Source: Arthrobacter_E sp044748305 (GTDB lineage: Bacteria > Actinomycetota > Actinomycetes > Actinomycetales > Micrococcaceae). From it: a stretch of DNA of 64,000 bases. How positions within the stretch are numbered: the stretch's first letter is position 1; each line of letters starts with the position of its first letter. Position numbers and translations under genes: made by a program. The notes beneath the pieces were generated by a model. The model ran no database searches. It was not told the DNA's origin and saw nothing but the letters and a program-made list of their open reading frames with translations. This document shows, piece after piece, positions 34,534-43,860 of this stretch. The stretch spans positions 310,001-374,000 of the forward strand of contig NZ_JBIVFT010000001.1 of NCBI RefSeq assembly GCF_044748305.1. Direction: 5' to 3'.

Positions 34534-36441
34534 ATGTCCGAAAACACTGCCTCGCGTTCTGATCTGCGCAATGTCGCAATCGTCGCCCACGTTGACCATG
34601 GCAAGACCACCCTGGTCGACGCCATGCTCCGCCAGACGAACTCCTTCGCCTCTCACGGCGCGGTGGAAGACCGTGTGATGGACTCCGGTGACCTGGAGAA
34701 GGAGAAGGGCATCACCATCCTGGCCAAGAACACCACGGTGGCCTACAACGGTCCCTCCTCCAACGGTGAGACGATCACGATCAACGTGATCGACACCCCG
34801 GGCCACGCTGACTTCGGTGGCGAGGTGGAGCGTGGGCTGTCCATGGTCGACGGTGTCGTGCTGCTCGTGGACGCCTCTGAGGGTCCGCTGCCGCAGACCC
34901 GCTTCGTGCTCCGTAAGGCACTGGCGGCCCACAAGCCCGTGATCCTCCTGGTCAACAAGACCGACCGTCCGGACGCACGCATCGAGGAAGTCGTCCACGA
35001 GTCGATGGACCTTCTCCTTGGTCTAGCCTCTGATCTGGCCGATGAGGTCCCGGACCTCGATCTGGACAAGGTCCTTGAAGTTCCCGTGGTCTACGCAGCC
35101 GCGAAGGTCGGCCGCGCCTCCACCGAGCAGCCTGCCGATGGCGCTGCCCCGGACAACGAGGATCTCGAGCCGCTCTTCAAGACCATCATCGAGCACATCC
35201 CGGCTCCCACGTACAACCCGGAGGGCGTCCTCCAGGCACACGTGACCAACCTGGATGCCTCCCCGTTCCTGGGTCGTCTGGCTCTGCTGCGTATCTACAA
35301 CGGCACCCTCCGCAAGGGTCAGCAGGTCGCCTGGGCTCGCCAGGACGGCACCCTCAAGACCGTCAAGATCACCGAACTCCTGGCTACCAAGGCCCTGGAG
35401 CGTGTTCCGGCCGAGTCCGCCGGGCCGGGTGAGATCGTGGCCGTCGCCGGTATCGAGGACATCACCATCGGTGAGACCTTGACCGATCTGGAGAACCCGC
35501 AGCCGCTGCCGCTCATCACGGTGGATGACCCGGCCATCTCCATGACCATCGGTATCAACACCTCCCCGCTGGCCGGCAAGGTCAAGGGCGCCAAGGTCAC
35601 CGCTCGCCAGGTCAAGGATCGCCTGGACAAGGAACTGATCGGCAACGTGTCCCTCCGTGTTCTGCCGACCGAGCGCCCGGATGCCTGGGAAGTCCAGGGT
35701 CGTGGTGAGCTCGCGCTGGCCATCCTGGTGGAGCAGATGCGTCGTGAAGGTTTCGAACTGACCGTGGGCAAGCCGCAGGTGGTCACCAAGACCATCGACG
35801 GCAAGATCCACGAGCCGATGGAGCACATGACCATCGATGTGCCCGAGGAATTCCTCGGCGCGGTCACCCAGCTCATGGCCGCCCGCAAGGGCCGCATGAC
35901 CAACATGGCCAACCACGGCACCGGCTGGTGCCGCATGGAGTTCATCGTTCCGGCCCGTGGCCTGATCGGCTTCCGCACCAAGTTCCTCACGGACACCCGC
36001 GGTGCCGGTATCGCCTCCTCCATCGCCGAGGGTTACGAGCCCTGGGCAGGCCCCATCGAGTACCGCACCAACGGTTCCATGGTGGCCGACCGCGCCGGTG
36101 TGGTGACGCCGTTCGCCATGATCAACCTGCAGGAGCGCGGTTCCTTCTTCGTCAAGCCCACCTCCGAGGTGTACGAGGGCATGATCGTCGGCGAGAACTC
36201 CCGCGCCGATGACATGGACGTCAACATCACCAAGGAGAAGAAGCTCACCAACATGCGTGCGGCTTCCTCGGACTCCTTCGAGAACCTCACGCCGCCGCGC
36301 GAGTTGACTCTGGAGGAATCCCTCGAATTCGCCCGCGAGGACGAGTGCGTGGAGATCACCCCGGAGGACATCCGCATCCGGAAGGTCATCCTGGACTCCA
36401 GCGAGCGTCTGAAGGCGAGCAGGGCCCGAGCCCGCGCCTGA
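34534..36441 (+). CDS. typA: translational GTPase TypA (BipA)
   Basis: 635 residues, full-length TypA/BipA, a ribosome-binding GTPase involved in stress and low-temperature ribosome function. G1 AHVDHGKTT (near residue 18), switch I KEKGITILAKNT, G3 DTPGHADF, G4 NKTD near residue 147; then EF-G-like domains II, III and V and the TypA-specific C terminus (RGLIGFRTKFLTDTRG, VGENSRADDMDVN, EDECVEITPEDIRIRK). ATG 34534 is chosen because the G domain follows at once; the frame is open further upstream but reads unlikely sequence. A TAGAAT -10-like hexamer lies at 34419-34424. Confidence 0.96.
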   Translation: MSENTASRSDLRNVAIVAHVDHGKTTLVDAMLRQTNSFASHGAVEDRVMDSGDLEKEKGITILAKNTTVAYNGPSSNGETITINVIDTPGHADFGGEVERGLSMVDGVVLLVDASEGPLPQTRFVLRKALAAHKPVILLVNKTDRPDARIEEVVHESMDLLLGLASDLADEVPDLDLDKVLEVPVVYAAAKVGRASTEQPADGAAPDNEDLEPLFKTIIEHIPAPTYNPEGVLQAHVTNLDASPFLGRLALLRIYNGTLRKGQQVAWARQDGTLKTVKITELLATKALERVPAESAGPGEIVAVAGIEDITIGETLTDLENPQPLPLITVDDPAISMTIGINTSPLAGKVKGAKVTARQVKDRLDKELIGNVSLRVLPTERPDAWEVQGRGELALAILVEQMRREGFELTVGKPQVVTKTIDGKIHEPMEHMTIDVPEEFLGAVTQLMAARKGRMTNMANHGTGWCRMEFIVPARGLIGFRTKFLTDTRGAGIASSIAEGYEPWAGPIEYRTNGSMVADRAGVVTPFAMINLQERGSFFVKPTSEVYEGMIVGENSRADDMDVNITKEKKLTNMRAASSDSFENLTPPRELTLEESLEFAREDECVEITPEDIRIRKVILDSSERLKASRARARA

Positions 36442-36456
36442 GTCGCCACAGCATCG

Positions 36457-36506
36457 AATGACGCAGGGCACCATGGGGAGTTATCCCCATGGCGCCCTGC
36501 GTCATT
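36457..36506 (+). terminator. terminator after typA
   Basis: A 23-bp stem (36457-36479 with 36484-36506, one wobble pair) with a four-base loop, 16 bp after the typA stop codon. Confidence 0.8.
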
Positions 36507-36578
36507 GTCATGAAAAGCTAGGCTCTGGATCAACTGGGCGGCCCTCGGCCGCAGTCGAGGGGAAGGAGCGCGATCGCC

Positions 36579-38105
36579 ATGGGGCTTTACGGCGCTGACG
36601 TCGGAAAGCTCCGGGAGCTGTCCACCAGGATGGACAAGGCAGCCGAGCTGCTGGGCTCGCGGAGCAAGAACCTGCACGCTGAGATCATGGCCGCGCCCTG
36701 GAAGGGGCAGGATGCGAGCCGCTTCATTCAGAGCTGGAACAGCGACTACCGGCCAGGGCTGGAGCGGGCCATCGCGGCGCTGCGGGAGAATGCCAAGGTT
36801 CTGAAGAACCAGGCCAAGGAGCAGGAAGACGCCTCCAACTCCAGTGGAGGGGGAAGCGGGGGAGCGGGCAACGGTCCCTCGCCCGCCACTTCGCAGGAAG
36901 ATCAGAAGGCGCTCACGGACAAGCTCGACCAGATGGCCCACGCCACGCCCGAGCAGCAAGCGGCGTGGTGGAACAGCCTCACCGACGCCGAGAAGAAGTA
37001 CTTGCTCAGCAACAAGGACACGGCGACGGCGATCATGGGCATGGAAGGCGGGGTTCCGGAATCCGCCAGGGACACTGCCCGGGACTACCTTCTGAATGCA
37101 GCGCGTCATGACGTCCCGGTCTACAAGTCCACCGATAAGGCCGGGCTTGAGGCGGAGGTCGCCTGGTTCCACGGTGGAGCCCACGTCACGGCCGAGGTGA
37201 CCAAGAATGCCGATGGCACCGCGACCATGAAGGTCTCCGGGGATCTTGGCCTCGGCGTCAATACCAAGGGTGACGACAAGGTCGGAGCAACCCTCAGCGG
37301 CGAAGTCTCCCGGACTTACCAGTTCAAGTCGCTGGAGGATGCCGTGGCCGCCCGGAACAAGATGTATGACGATCTGCCCCCGGACAGCTTCGGCAAGGCC
37401 AAGGACGTCATCAGCAATCCTCCGGGCTATGTGCTGGACACGATCGATCACGCGGCCACGGCCAACCACACCATCAGTCACAGCGATTCCGCCAAGGGCG
37501 AGCTGTCCTTGGAGGCCTCTGGCAAGGCTGGAGACGCCTCGGGCAACGCCAGCCTCAAGATGGCCTACGAGCAGAACCTCACGGACGGGACCTCCTCGGG
37601 GTCCGTGCAGGTTTCCGCCACGGGCAAGCTGGACATGGACGGTCGGGTGTTCCAGGCCAATGGCAATGCGGGCCTGACGGTCAATATGGACAAGGGGCAC
37701 AACATCAGCTCCGTCTCCCTGGCCATGGACGGAACGGTCGCGCAGGGCGCCTCGGAGGCCACGGGGGTCGACGGGAATGGTTACAGTGGTTCCGTGACCG
37801 CGGGAACCCAGGGGTCGGTCAAGATCGACATCCCCTACACCCCGGACAACAAGGTCATCATCGACAGCTACCTGCACAATGTGGCGGTCGGCAACGATCA
37901 GGCGGCCAATGCGGACGCTGCGCGGCTTTACCACGCGGGATCGGCCACGTACCAGACCAACAGCGTGGTCACGGCCAAGGGCGACTACGGCTTCGACATC
38001 AAGGCCGCTAGCGTTAAGGTGACCACGGAGAGCTCGACGTCGACGAATGTCTCCACGTATCAGAAGGCCCCGAACGACGGCAAGCTCGTTCAGATGAAGC
38101 AGTGA
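36579..38105 (+). CDS. large WXG100-like protein, possible type VII secretion substrate
   Basis: 508 residues. Residues 1-95 form a WXG100-like helical hairpin with the turn PWKGQDASRF (residues 40-49), a W-x-G match. A Gly/Ser-rich linker follows, then a segment WWNSLTDAEKKYLL...GMEGGVPESARD (about 125-168) resembling a motif found before hydrolase or unknown domains in actinobacterial WXG proteins. Residues 190-500 are rich in short beta-strand-like repeats (DGTATMKVSGDLGLGVN; ASGNASLKMAYEQ) without cysteine and with no enzymatic motif I recognise. No signal peptide. No ESX secretion genes are in the window. ATG 36579 follows AAGGAGCG. Confidence 0.6.
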   Translation: MGLYGADVGKLRELSTRMDKAAELLGSRSKNLHAEIMAAPWKGQDASRFIQSWNSDYRPGLERAIAALRENAKVLKNQAKEQEDASNSSGGGSGGAGNGPSPATSQEDQKALTDKLDQMAHATPEQQAAWWNSLTDAEKKYLLSNKDTATAIMGMEGGVPESARDTARDYLLNAARHDVPVYKSTDKAGLEAEVAWFHGGAHVTAEVTKNADGTATMKVSGDLGLGVNTKGDDKVGATLSGEVSRTYQFKSLEDAVAARNKMYDDLPPDSFGKAKDVISNPPGYVLDTIDHAATANHTISHSDSAKGELSLEASGKAGDASGNASLKMAYEQNLTDGTSSGSVQVSATGKLDMDGRVFQANGNAGLTVNMDKGHNISSVSLAMDGTVAQGASEATGVDGNGYSGSVTAGTQGSVKIDIPYTPDNKVIIDSYLHNVAVGNDQAANADAARLYHAGSATYQTNSVVTAKGDYGFDIKAASVKVTTESSTSTNVSTYQKAPNDGKLVQMKQ

Positions 38106-38138
38106 CCGGAATCAAGACTCAGGAAAGGACTGCCAGGG

Positions 38139-38591
38139 ATGACCATGCGCATTGATTCGGAGCTGGGATTCTCCGCGGAATTCCCGGACTGGACCATCGT
38201 CTTGGATGAGTCCACTGCTGGGCCGGGTACCGAGCAGTACGGCCTGCCGGGAAACATCCTGGTGACGGTGATCAAGGATGAGCAAGCCGTGCAGTCGGCG
38301 CCGCAGCTGTCCGGTTGGGCACACCTGATGGCCGAGTTCTACCTGCAGAAGAACGGCCGCGTGCTTGCCGAGGGCGATCTTCAGCTGGAGGGCAGACAGA
38401 GCTACGCGGTCATGGTCGCTTTTGAATCGGAGGATGGCGAAGCGAAGAGTGCCACGAGCGTCGCAGTACTGCAGAACGGGCGTTTCCTCGGATTCCTCGT
38501 GGTGCGTCCGGAGACGGACCCTGAAGCGGAACCGCGTACCGAGGATGTACGGGAGATCGTGGGAGCCGTGACCGTCAACGCTGCGGCATAG
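38139..38591 (+). CDS. hypothetical protein, possible partner of the WXG-like protein
   Basis: 150 residues, acidic, no signal peptide or membrane segment. Alternation such as FSAEFPDWTIVLDE, LVTVIKDEQ, YAVMVAFESED and GRFLGFLVVRPETD suggests a mostly beta protein of the DcrB/LpqN-like kind, but no motif confirms this. It begins 33 bp after the WXG-like gene with an AGGAAAGGA site, so the two are probably cotranscribed. A chaperone or immunity role would be inference only. Confidence 0.6.
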   Translation: MTMRIDSELGFSAEFPDWTIVLDESTAGPGTEQYGLPGNILVTVIKDEQAVQSAPQLSGWAHLMAEFYLQKNGRVLAEGDLQLEGRQSYAVMVAFESEDGEAKSATSVAVLQNGRFLGFLVVRPETDPEAEPRTEDVREIVGAVTVNAAA

Positions 38592-38602
38592 CGCTCATCA
38601 CA

Positions 38603-38643
38603 GGCCAGGGGCCGGAAACACATCGTGTTTCCGGCCCCTGGCC
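38603..38643. terminator. bidirectional terminator
   Basis: 19-bp perfect stem (38603-38621 with 38625-38643) with a three-base loop, between a rightward gene ending at 38591 and a leftward gene ending at 38662. Confidence 0.85.
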
Positions 38644-38661
38644 CGTGTCTGTGGAACTCGT

Positions 38662-39111
38662 TTACAGTTCGGCGGTGACCCCGGCTGAGGAACACGGCGC
38701 GGAGATGGCCTGCCATTCCTGGGTCATGCGGTCCTTGTCCTCCTGGGGAAGCGTGTCACTCTTCGTGTAGTCGAGCGCGAGGATTCCGATGGCCGTCAGG
38801 GCCTTCTTGGTCTCGGCCGGCGCCGACTCAGCGGCAGTCTGGCTCTCCGTGTACAGATTCATGTAGCCGGAGCTGTCTGGGTAGCTCATCGTGCGGAGTT
38901 TGGCGGCGAGTTCGTTGAATTTCTGGCAGGAGGCCTTGAGGCCGCTTGCGTCGGCGGCGGCGTCGCTGCTCGGCGCCGCATCAGAGGTGGTCTCCATCGG
39001 GCTGTTTTCCGAGGTGGCGCTTTCGCTCGGTGCGGGCGCAGGAGCGCTCGGTGAACAGGCTGCCAGCAGCGGAGCCAGGGCCAGGACGGCCCAGATCGCG
39101 GTCTTCTTCAT
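38662..39111 (-). CDS. small secreted lipoprotein of unknown function
   Basis: 149 residues. Signal peptide MKKTAIWAVLALAPLLAAC ends in a lipobox (LLAAC). A Ser/Ala/Pro/Glu-rich linker follows to residue 58, then a helical domain with two cysteines (ASCQKFNELAAKLRTM and ISAPCSSAG) that could form a disulfide. It is anchored to the outer face of the membrane. No family recognised. Confidence 0.75.
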   Translation of the reverse strand: MKKTAIWAVLALAPLLAACSPSAPAPAPSESATSENSPMETTSDAAPSSDAAADASGLKASCQKFNELAAKLRTMSYPDSSGYMNLYTESQTAAESAPAETKKALTAIGILALDYTKSDTLPQEDKDRMTQEWQAISAPCSSAGVTAEL

Positions 39112-39223
39112 GATTGCCTTCCCATGGGGTGCGGGCGAACGGTAGGAATACTCCCACGTCACGCTACCGGGAACGGTGGCCGATCTCATGTCATACGGAT
39201 GGGGAGGGCTCCCCATCCGAGGT

Positions 39224-39496
39224 TCACGGGCGGGGCGGGAACCGTGGAGCCCGGGGCGCCGGAGCGGGCGGAACCGGCTTGGCCGCGGTCACCCGTTCGA
39301 GGGGCACCGTGATGGCGCCCCGACGGCCGGTGACGACGATTTTCAGCTTCCCGTCGGCGTCCTGTTCCCGAGCGCTCAATTCGCCGAGTGCGTCGCTGAG
39401 CACGCCGTCGTCGTCCAGTTTGAAGCGCACGACGACGCGGGTGCCGATCGGGGCACTGAGCAGGAGCTGGACGCCGCGGAGTGAGGATAATGACAC
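39224..39496 (-). CDS. hypothetical protein, SH3-like domain
   Basis: 90 residues from GTG 39496. The segment GTRVVVRFKLDDDGVLSDAL...KIVVTGRRGAITVPLERVTA looks like the small beta-barrel domain at the N terminus of some actinobacterial acetyltransferases, here followed only by a Pro/Ala/Arg tail. It may be a free-standing or truncated version. It is divergent from fdxA. The start lacks a good ribosome binding site. Confidence 0.5.
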   Translation of the reverse strand: MSLSSLRGVQLLLSAPIGTRVVVRFKLDDDGVLSDALGELSAREQDADGKLKIVVTGRRGAITVPLERVTAAKPVPPAPAPRAPRFPPRP

Positions 39497-39617
39497 GCCA
39501 CCATGGTAGGCGGGCGTCACGCTCTTCGGTGAAGTGGGGCCTGGGGTAATACAGTGGAGAACAACGGATGAACGCCTGCGGGACACAGGCACCGTAGCCG
39601 AAGGGAAAAGACGGAAC

Positions 39618-39941
39618 GTGACGTACGTAATCGCACAGCCTTGCGTTGATGTGAAGGACAAGGCCTGCATCGAGGAATGCCCGGTCGACTGTATCTACGA
39701 AGGCGAGCGTTCCCTCTACATCCACCCGGACGAGTGCGTCGATTGCGGTGCCTGTGAGCCGGTCTGCCCGGTGGAAGCCATCTACTACGAGGACGATGTC
39801 CCCGACGAGTGGAGCGAGTACTACAAGGCCAATGTCGAGTTCTTCGTCGAACTCGGTTCCCCCGGCGGTGCTGCCAAGATCGGCAACACGGGAACGGACC
39901 ACCCCTTCATCTCCGCTCTGCCGCCGCAGAACCAGGACTGA
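39618..39941 (+). CDS. fdxA: 7Fe ferredoxin FdxA
   Basis: 107 residues, the mycobacterial/actinobacterial 3Fe-4S/4Fe-4S ferredoxin. The cysteine pattern is C9-x7-C17-x3-C-P and C-x2-C-x2-C-x3-C-P (ECVDCGACEPVCP). The C-terminal extension SEYYKANVEFFVELGSPGGA is characteristic. GTG 39618. The aminotransferase gene starts 11 bp after the stop, the same pairing seen in mycobacteria. Confidence 0.95.
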   Translation: MTYVIAQPCVDVKDKACIEECPVDCIYEGERSLYIHPDECVDCGACEPVCPVEAIYYEDDVPDEWSEYYKANVEFFVELGSPGGAAKIGNTGTDHPFISALPPQNQD

Positions 39942-39952
39942 ACGCAGCGGAC

Positions 39953-41095
39953 ATGGGATTTCCTTCGGACGCCTTCGGACTGAGCCTGCCTGAATACCCC
40001 TGGGAATCCCTTGCCCCGTACCGGGCCAGGGCGGCCCAGCATCCCGACGCCGTCGTCGATCTCTCGATCGGCACGCCCGTGGACCCCACACCGTCGTTCA
40101 TCCAGGAGGGGCTGGCCGCCGCGGCGGACGCCCACGGCTATCCGACGGTGCACGGCACCGCGGCGCTGCGGGAGGCCGTGGTGGACTGGTTCGCCAGGCG
40201 CAGGAACGTGCCCGGCTTGAATCCCGACGCCGTGCTGCCGACAGTCGGTTCGAAGGAGATGGTGGCCTGGCTGCCCTTCTTCCTCGGCCTGAAACCCGGG
40301 GACGTGGTGGTGCGCCCCAGCGTGGCCTACCCCACCTATGACATCGGAGCCCAGCTGGTCGGCGCCACCGCCGTGGCCGTGGACGACCTGGACGAGCTCG
40401 ATGCGGCCACCCGGGCCAGAGTCCGGCTGGTCTGGCTCAACTCGCCGGGCAATCCCACCGGTGAGGTGCGCTCGGCCGAGAGCCTCAAGAAGATCGTGGA
40501 CCAGGCCCGCGCGCAAGGCGCAGTGGTCGCCTCGGATGAGTGCTACGCGGAGCTCGGCTGGGATTCCTGGGACGTGCAGCGGGGCGGCGAAGCCGTCCCC
40601 AGCGTTCTCGACCCGCGGGTGAGCGGGGGAGACGTCTCCGGACTCCTCGCCGTCTACTCGCTGAGCAAGCAATCGAATCTGGCCGGCTACCGGGCCTCCT
40701 TCGCAGCGGGAGATCCTGTGTTGATCGCCAGCCAGGTCAACAGCCGCAAGCACGCGGGGATGATCGTCCCCGCCCCGATCCAGGCCGCCCTGCGGCTGGC
40801 CTTGGGCGAAGACGAGCACGTCCAGGCGCAGAAGGACCTGTACCGCGGACGACGCGAGCGCTTGCTGCCGGCTCTGCGCTCCTTCGGGCTGGAGATCCGT
40901 CATTCGGAGGCCGGGCTGTATCTCTGGTCGACGGCGGGGGAGGACACCTGGGAGACCGTGGGTCGTCTCGCCGAGCGGGGCATCGTCTGTGGCCCCGGTG
41001 TGTTCTACGGAGAGAAGGGCAACGGATTCGTCCGGATCGCCCTGACCGCGTCCGATGAGCGGATCGATGCCGCAGTGAGCCGTCTGACCGCCTGA
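39953..41095 (+). CDS. dapC: succinyldiaminopimelate transaminase
   Basis: 380 residues, class I/II PLP aminotransferase. PLP lysine in YSLSKQSNLAGYR near residue 237, NSPGNPTGE near residue 162, substrate arginine in FVRIALT near the C terminus. Placement behind fdxA, and the dapD and dapE genes 6-8 kb away, support conversion of N-succinyl-2-amino-6-oxopimelate to N-succinyl-LL-2,6-diaminopimelate for lysine and peptidoglycan. ATG 39953 has only a weak ribosome binding site; coupling to fdxA is likely. Confidence 0.9.
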   Translation: MGFPSDAFGLSLPEYPWESLAPYRARAAQHPDAVVDLSIGTPVDPTPSFIQEGLAAAADAHGYPTVHGTAALREAVVDWFARRRNVPGLNPDAVLPTVGSKEMVAWLPFFLGLKPGDVVVRPSVAYPTYDIGAQLVGATAVAVDDLDELDAATRARVRLVWLNSPGNPTGEVRSAESLKKIVDQARAQGAVVASDECYAELGWDSWDVQRGGEAVPSVLDPRVSGGDVSGLLAVYSLSKQSNLAGYRASFAAGDPVLIASQVNSRKHAGMIVPAPIQAALRLALGEDEHVQAQKDLYRGRRERLLPALRSFGLEIRHSEAGLYLWSTAGEDTWETVGRLAERGIVCGPGVFYGEKGNGFVRIALTASDERIDAAVSRLTA

Positions 41096-41315
41096 GACCG
41101 CGGCAGATACCGCGCCGTGAGCGAAAGCGCAAGGCTTTCCTGGGAAGTGGCTGCCGATTAGGGCGGCACTTGCCGATGGTTGTAGTTTGTTACTGGACAC
41201 TTGGCGATTCCTCCGGGAATTTCGCCCAGACTTTGTTGGAAGCGGACAACCCGTCGCCGGCGAAGCCACAGCATCACGAGTTCTAGCGGGGTGAAGCCCC
41301 ACAAAGGAGACTCCT
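41096..41315. promoter_or_regulatory. upstream region of citrate synthase gene
   Basis: A 220-bp spacer without a gene. It contains an AAAGGAG ribosome binding site at 41302-41308 and presumably the gltA promoter; I could not fix -10 and -35 elements. Confidence 0.4.
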
Positions 41316-42599
41316 ATGACCGAGCACAAGAGCGCAACGCTCCGCCACGAGAACGGCGAACTTGAACTCCCCCGGATTCCGGCGGTTGAAGGCAACGACG
41401 GTTACGACGTCTCGAAGCTCCTGAAGTCGACCGGCGCGGTGACCTACGACCCCGGATTCATGAACACCGCGGCCACGGCCTCGGCGATCACCTACATCGA
41501 CGGTGACGCCGGCATCCTGCGCTACCGCGGGTACCCGATCGAGCAGCTGGCACAGCACTCCAGCTTCCTGGAAGTCTCTTACCTGCTGATCTACGGCGAA
41601 CTTCCGACCCCCACGGAGCTGGAGGCGTTCGACCAGAAGATCCGCCGTCACACCCTTCTGCACGAGGACCTCAAGGGATTCTTCGGTGGGTTCCCGCGTG
41701 ACGCGCACCCCATGCCGGTGCTGTCCTCCGCGGTCTCCGCGTTGTCCACCTTCTACCAGGACTCTCTGGACCCCTTCAACCAGGAGCAGGTGGAACTCTC
41801 CACCATCCGCCTTCTGGCCAAGGTCCCGGTCATCGCGGCCTACGCCCACAAGAAGTCCATCGGCCAGCCGATGCTCTACCCGGACAACTCGATGAACCTG
41901 GTGGAGAACTTCCTGCGCCTGTCCTTCGGTCTGCCCGTGGAGCAGTACGAGATGGATCCGACCATCGTCAAGGCACTGGACCTCCTCCTGATCCTGCACG
42001 CGGATCACGAGCAGAACTGCTCCACCTCCACGGTCCGTCTGGTCGGTTCCGCGAACGCGAACCTCTTCGCCTCCGTCTCCGCCGGCATCAACGCCCTCTT
42101 CGGCCCCGCACACGGTGGCGCCAACGAGGCCGTGCTGAAGATGCTGCGCCAGATCCAGGCCGATGGCATCAAGCCGGAGGACTACATGGAGAAGGTCAAG
42201 AACAAGGAAGACGGCGTCCGCCTCATGGGCTTCGGACACCGTGTCTACAAGAACTACGACCCGCGCGCCAAGATCATCAAGGCCACGGCTCATGAGGTTC
42301 TGGGCAAGCTCGGTGGCAACGACGAACTGCTGGACATCGCAATGCGCCTGGAGGAGAAGGCCCTCGCGGACGATTACTTCATCCAGCGCAAGCTCTACCC
42401 GAACGTGGACTTCTACACGGGCTTGATCTACAAGGCCATGGGCTTCCCGGAGAAGATGTTCACCGTGCTCTTCGCGATCGGCCGCCTGCCGGGCTGGATC
42501 GCCCAGTGGCGCGAGATGATCAACGATCCGGCCACCAAGATCGGCCGTCCGCGGCAGCTCTACACGGGTCACCCGGAGCGTAACTACCCGGCGGTCTGA
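41316..42599 (+). CDS. gltA: citrate synthase
   Basis: 427 residues, hexameric-type bacterial citrate synthase condensing oxaloacetate and acetyl-CoA. Catalytic residues seen: His in FGPAHGGANEAVLKML (near residue 270), His in GFGHRVYKNYDPRAK (near residue 309) and Asp in NVDFYTGLIY (near residue 366). Single gene with its own promoter region and a strong terminator downstream. Confidence 0.97.
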   Translation: MTEHKSATLRHENGELELPRIPAVEGNDGYDVSKLLKSTGAVTYDPGFMNTAATASAITYIDGDAGILRYRGYPIEQLAQHSSFLEVSYLLIYGELPTPTELEAFDQKIRRHTLLHEDLKGFFGGFPRDAHPMPVLSSAVSALSTFYQDSLDPFNQEQVELSTIRLLAKVPVIAAYAHKKSIGQPMLYPDNSMNLVENFLRLSFGLPVEQYEMDPTIVKALDLLLILHADHEQNCSTSTVRLVGSANANLFASVSAGINALFGPAHGGANEAVLKMLRQIQADGIKPEDYMEKVKNKEDGVRLMGFGHRVYKNYDPRAKIIKATAHEVLGKLGGNDELLDIAMRLEEKALADDYFIQRKLYPNVDFYTGLIYKAMGFPEKMFTVLFAIGRLPGWIAQWREMINDPATKIGRPRQLYTGHPERNYPAV

Positions 42600-42618
42600 T
42601 CCCCGGAACGCCTGGAGC

Positions 42619-42665
42619 CGACGACGGCGGCCGCTCACCTGGAAGGTGGGCGGCCGCCGTCGTCG
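42619..42665. terminator. terminator after gltA
   Basis: 22-bp stem (42619-42640 with 42644-42665, one wobble pair), 19 bp after the gltA stop. The next gene (galE) converges from the other side. Confidence 0.85.
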
Positions 42666-42791
42666 TTCAGTCAGGAACGCGGAAGCGATTGGCCAGAGGC
42701 TCCAGCCGAGCTTGCGAGGTCGGAGGAGGCCATGAGCGCACTCCGGGCCCGATTCCGGTTTCCGGAGCGGCTCGAAGTGACCCCGCGTTGC

Positions 42792-43805
42792 TCAGGCCGT
42801 GTAGCCGTTGGGGTTGTTCTTCTGCCAGCGCCAGTGGTCTTCGCACATCTCATCGAGGGACTTGGTGGTGGACCAGCCGAGATCGGCGAGAGCGGAGGAG
42901 GCGTCCGCCCAGAAGGCCGGAAGGTCTCCTTGGCGACGGGCGACGATCTCGTAGGGCAGTTCGTGCCCCACGGCCCGTTCGAAGGACCGCAGCACCTCCA
43001 GGACGCTGGACCCCCTGCCGGACCCGAGATTCCAGCGGAAGACGCCCGCGCGCGGCTCGATGTGGTTGAGCGCGGCGAGATGGCCCTCGGCGAGATCGAC
43101 CACGTGGATGTAGTCACGCAGGCAGGTGCCGTCCGGTGTCTCGTAGTCCCCGCCGAACACCATGAGCTTCTCGCGGCGCCCGACGGCGACCTGCGCGATG
43201 AATGGCACGAGGTTGTTCGGGATGCCCTGCGGATCCTCGCCGATGCGGCCCGAAGGATGTGCCCCGACCGGGTTGAAGTAGCGCAGCAGGGCTACGGACC
43301 AACGCTCATCGGAGGCCGCCAGATCCGAGAGGATGTCCTCGATCTGTTCCTTGGTACGACCGTAGGGGTTGCTGGCCCCGATCTCCATCTTCTCGATGTA
43401 CGGGACCGGGTTGTGCTCGCCGTACACGGTGGCCGAGGAACTGAACACGATGCTGCGCACATCGTGGGCGTCCATGGCACGGAGCAGGTTGATCGTGCCG
43501 GCGACGTTCCGGTAGTAGTACTCGAGGGGGATCGCGGAGGACTCGCCCACCGCCTTGAGACCCGCGAAGTGGATCACCGAGGAGAAGTCGTGAGCCGCGA
43601 AGAGAGCATCCAGGCCTTCTGCGTCCGTGAGGTCCACCGCGTGGAAGGCGACCTTCTTCCCCGTCAGCTCTTCGACGCGGCGAAGCGATTCCTCACTGGA
43701 GTTGGACAGGTTGTCCAGCACCACAACGTCCTTGCCGGCCTCGAGCAGAGCCAGGACGGTGTGCGAACCGATGTAGCCGGTACCCCCGGTAACCAAAATC
43801 GTCAT
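42792..43805 (-). CDS. galE: UDP-glucose 4-epimerase
   Basis: 337 residues, extended SDR. NAD motif GGTGYIGSHT (residues 7-16), catalytic serine/threonine in FSSSATVYGEHNP, and the YGRTK pair near residue 149. Interconverts UDP-glucose and UDP-galactose for cell-wall and polysaccharide precursors. Single gene, divergent from the TetR gene 55 bp away. Confidence 0.95.
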   Translation of the reverse strand: MTILVTGGTGYIGSHTVLALLEAGKDVVVLDNLSNSSEESLRRVEELTGKKVAFHAVDLTDAEGLDALFAAHDFSSVIHFAGLKAVGESSAIPLEYYYRNVAGTINLLRAMDAHDVRSIVFSSSATVYGEHNPVPYIEKMEIGASNPYGRTKEQIEDILSDLAASDERWSVALLRYFNPVGAHPSGRIGEDPQGIPNNLVPFIAQVAVGRREKLMVFGGDYETPDGTCLRDYIHVVDLAEGHLAALNHIEPRAGVFRWNLGSGRGSSVLEVLRSFERAVGHELPYEIVARRQGDLPAFWADASSALADLGWSTTKSLDEMCEDHWRWQKNNPNGYTA

Positions 43806-43860
43806 GCCTACAACCGTATCGCAGCAGGCCGTTTAAGCTCAGGTGTGCTAGAAAAGTAGT

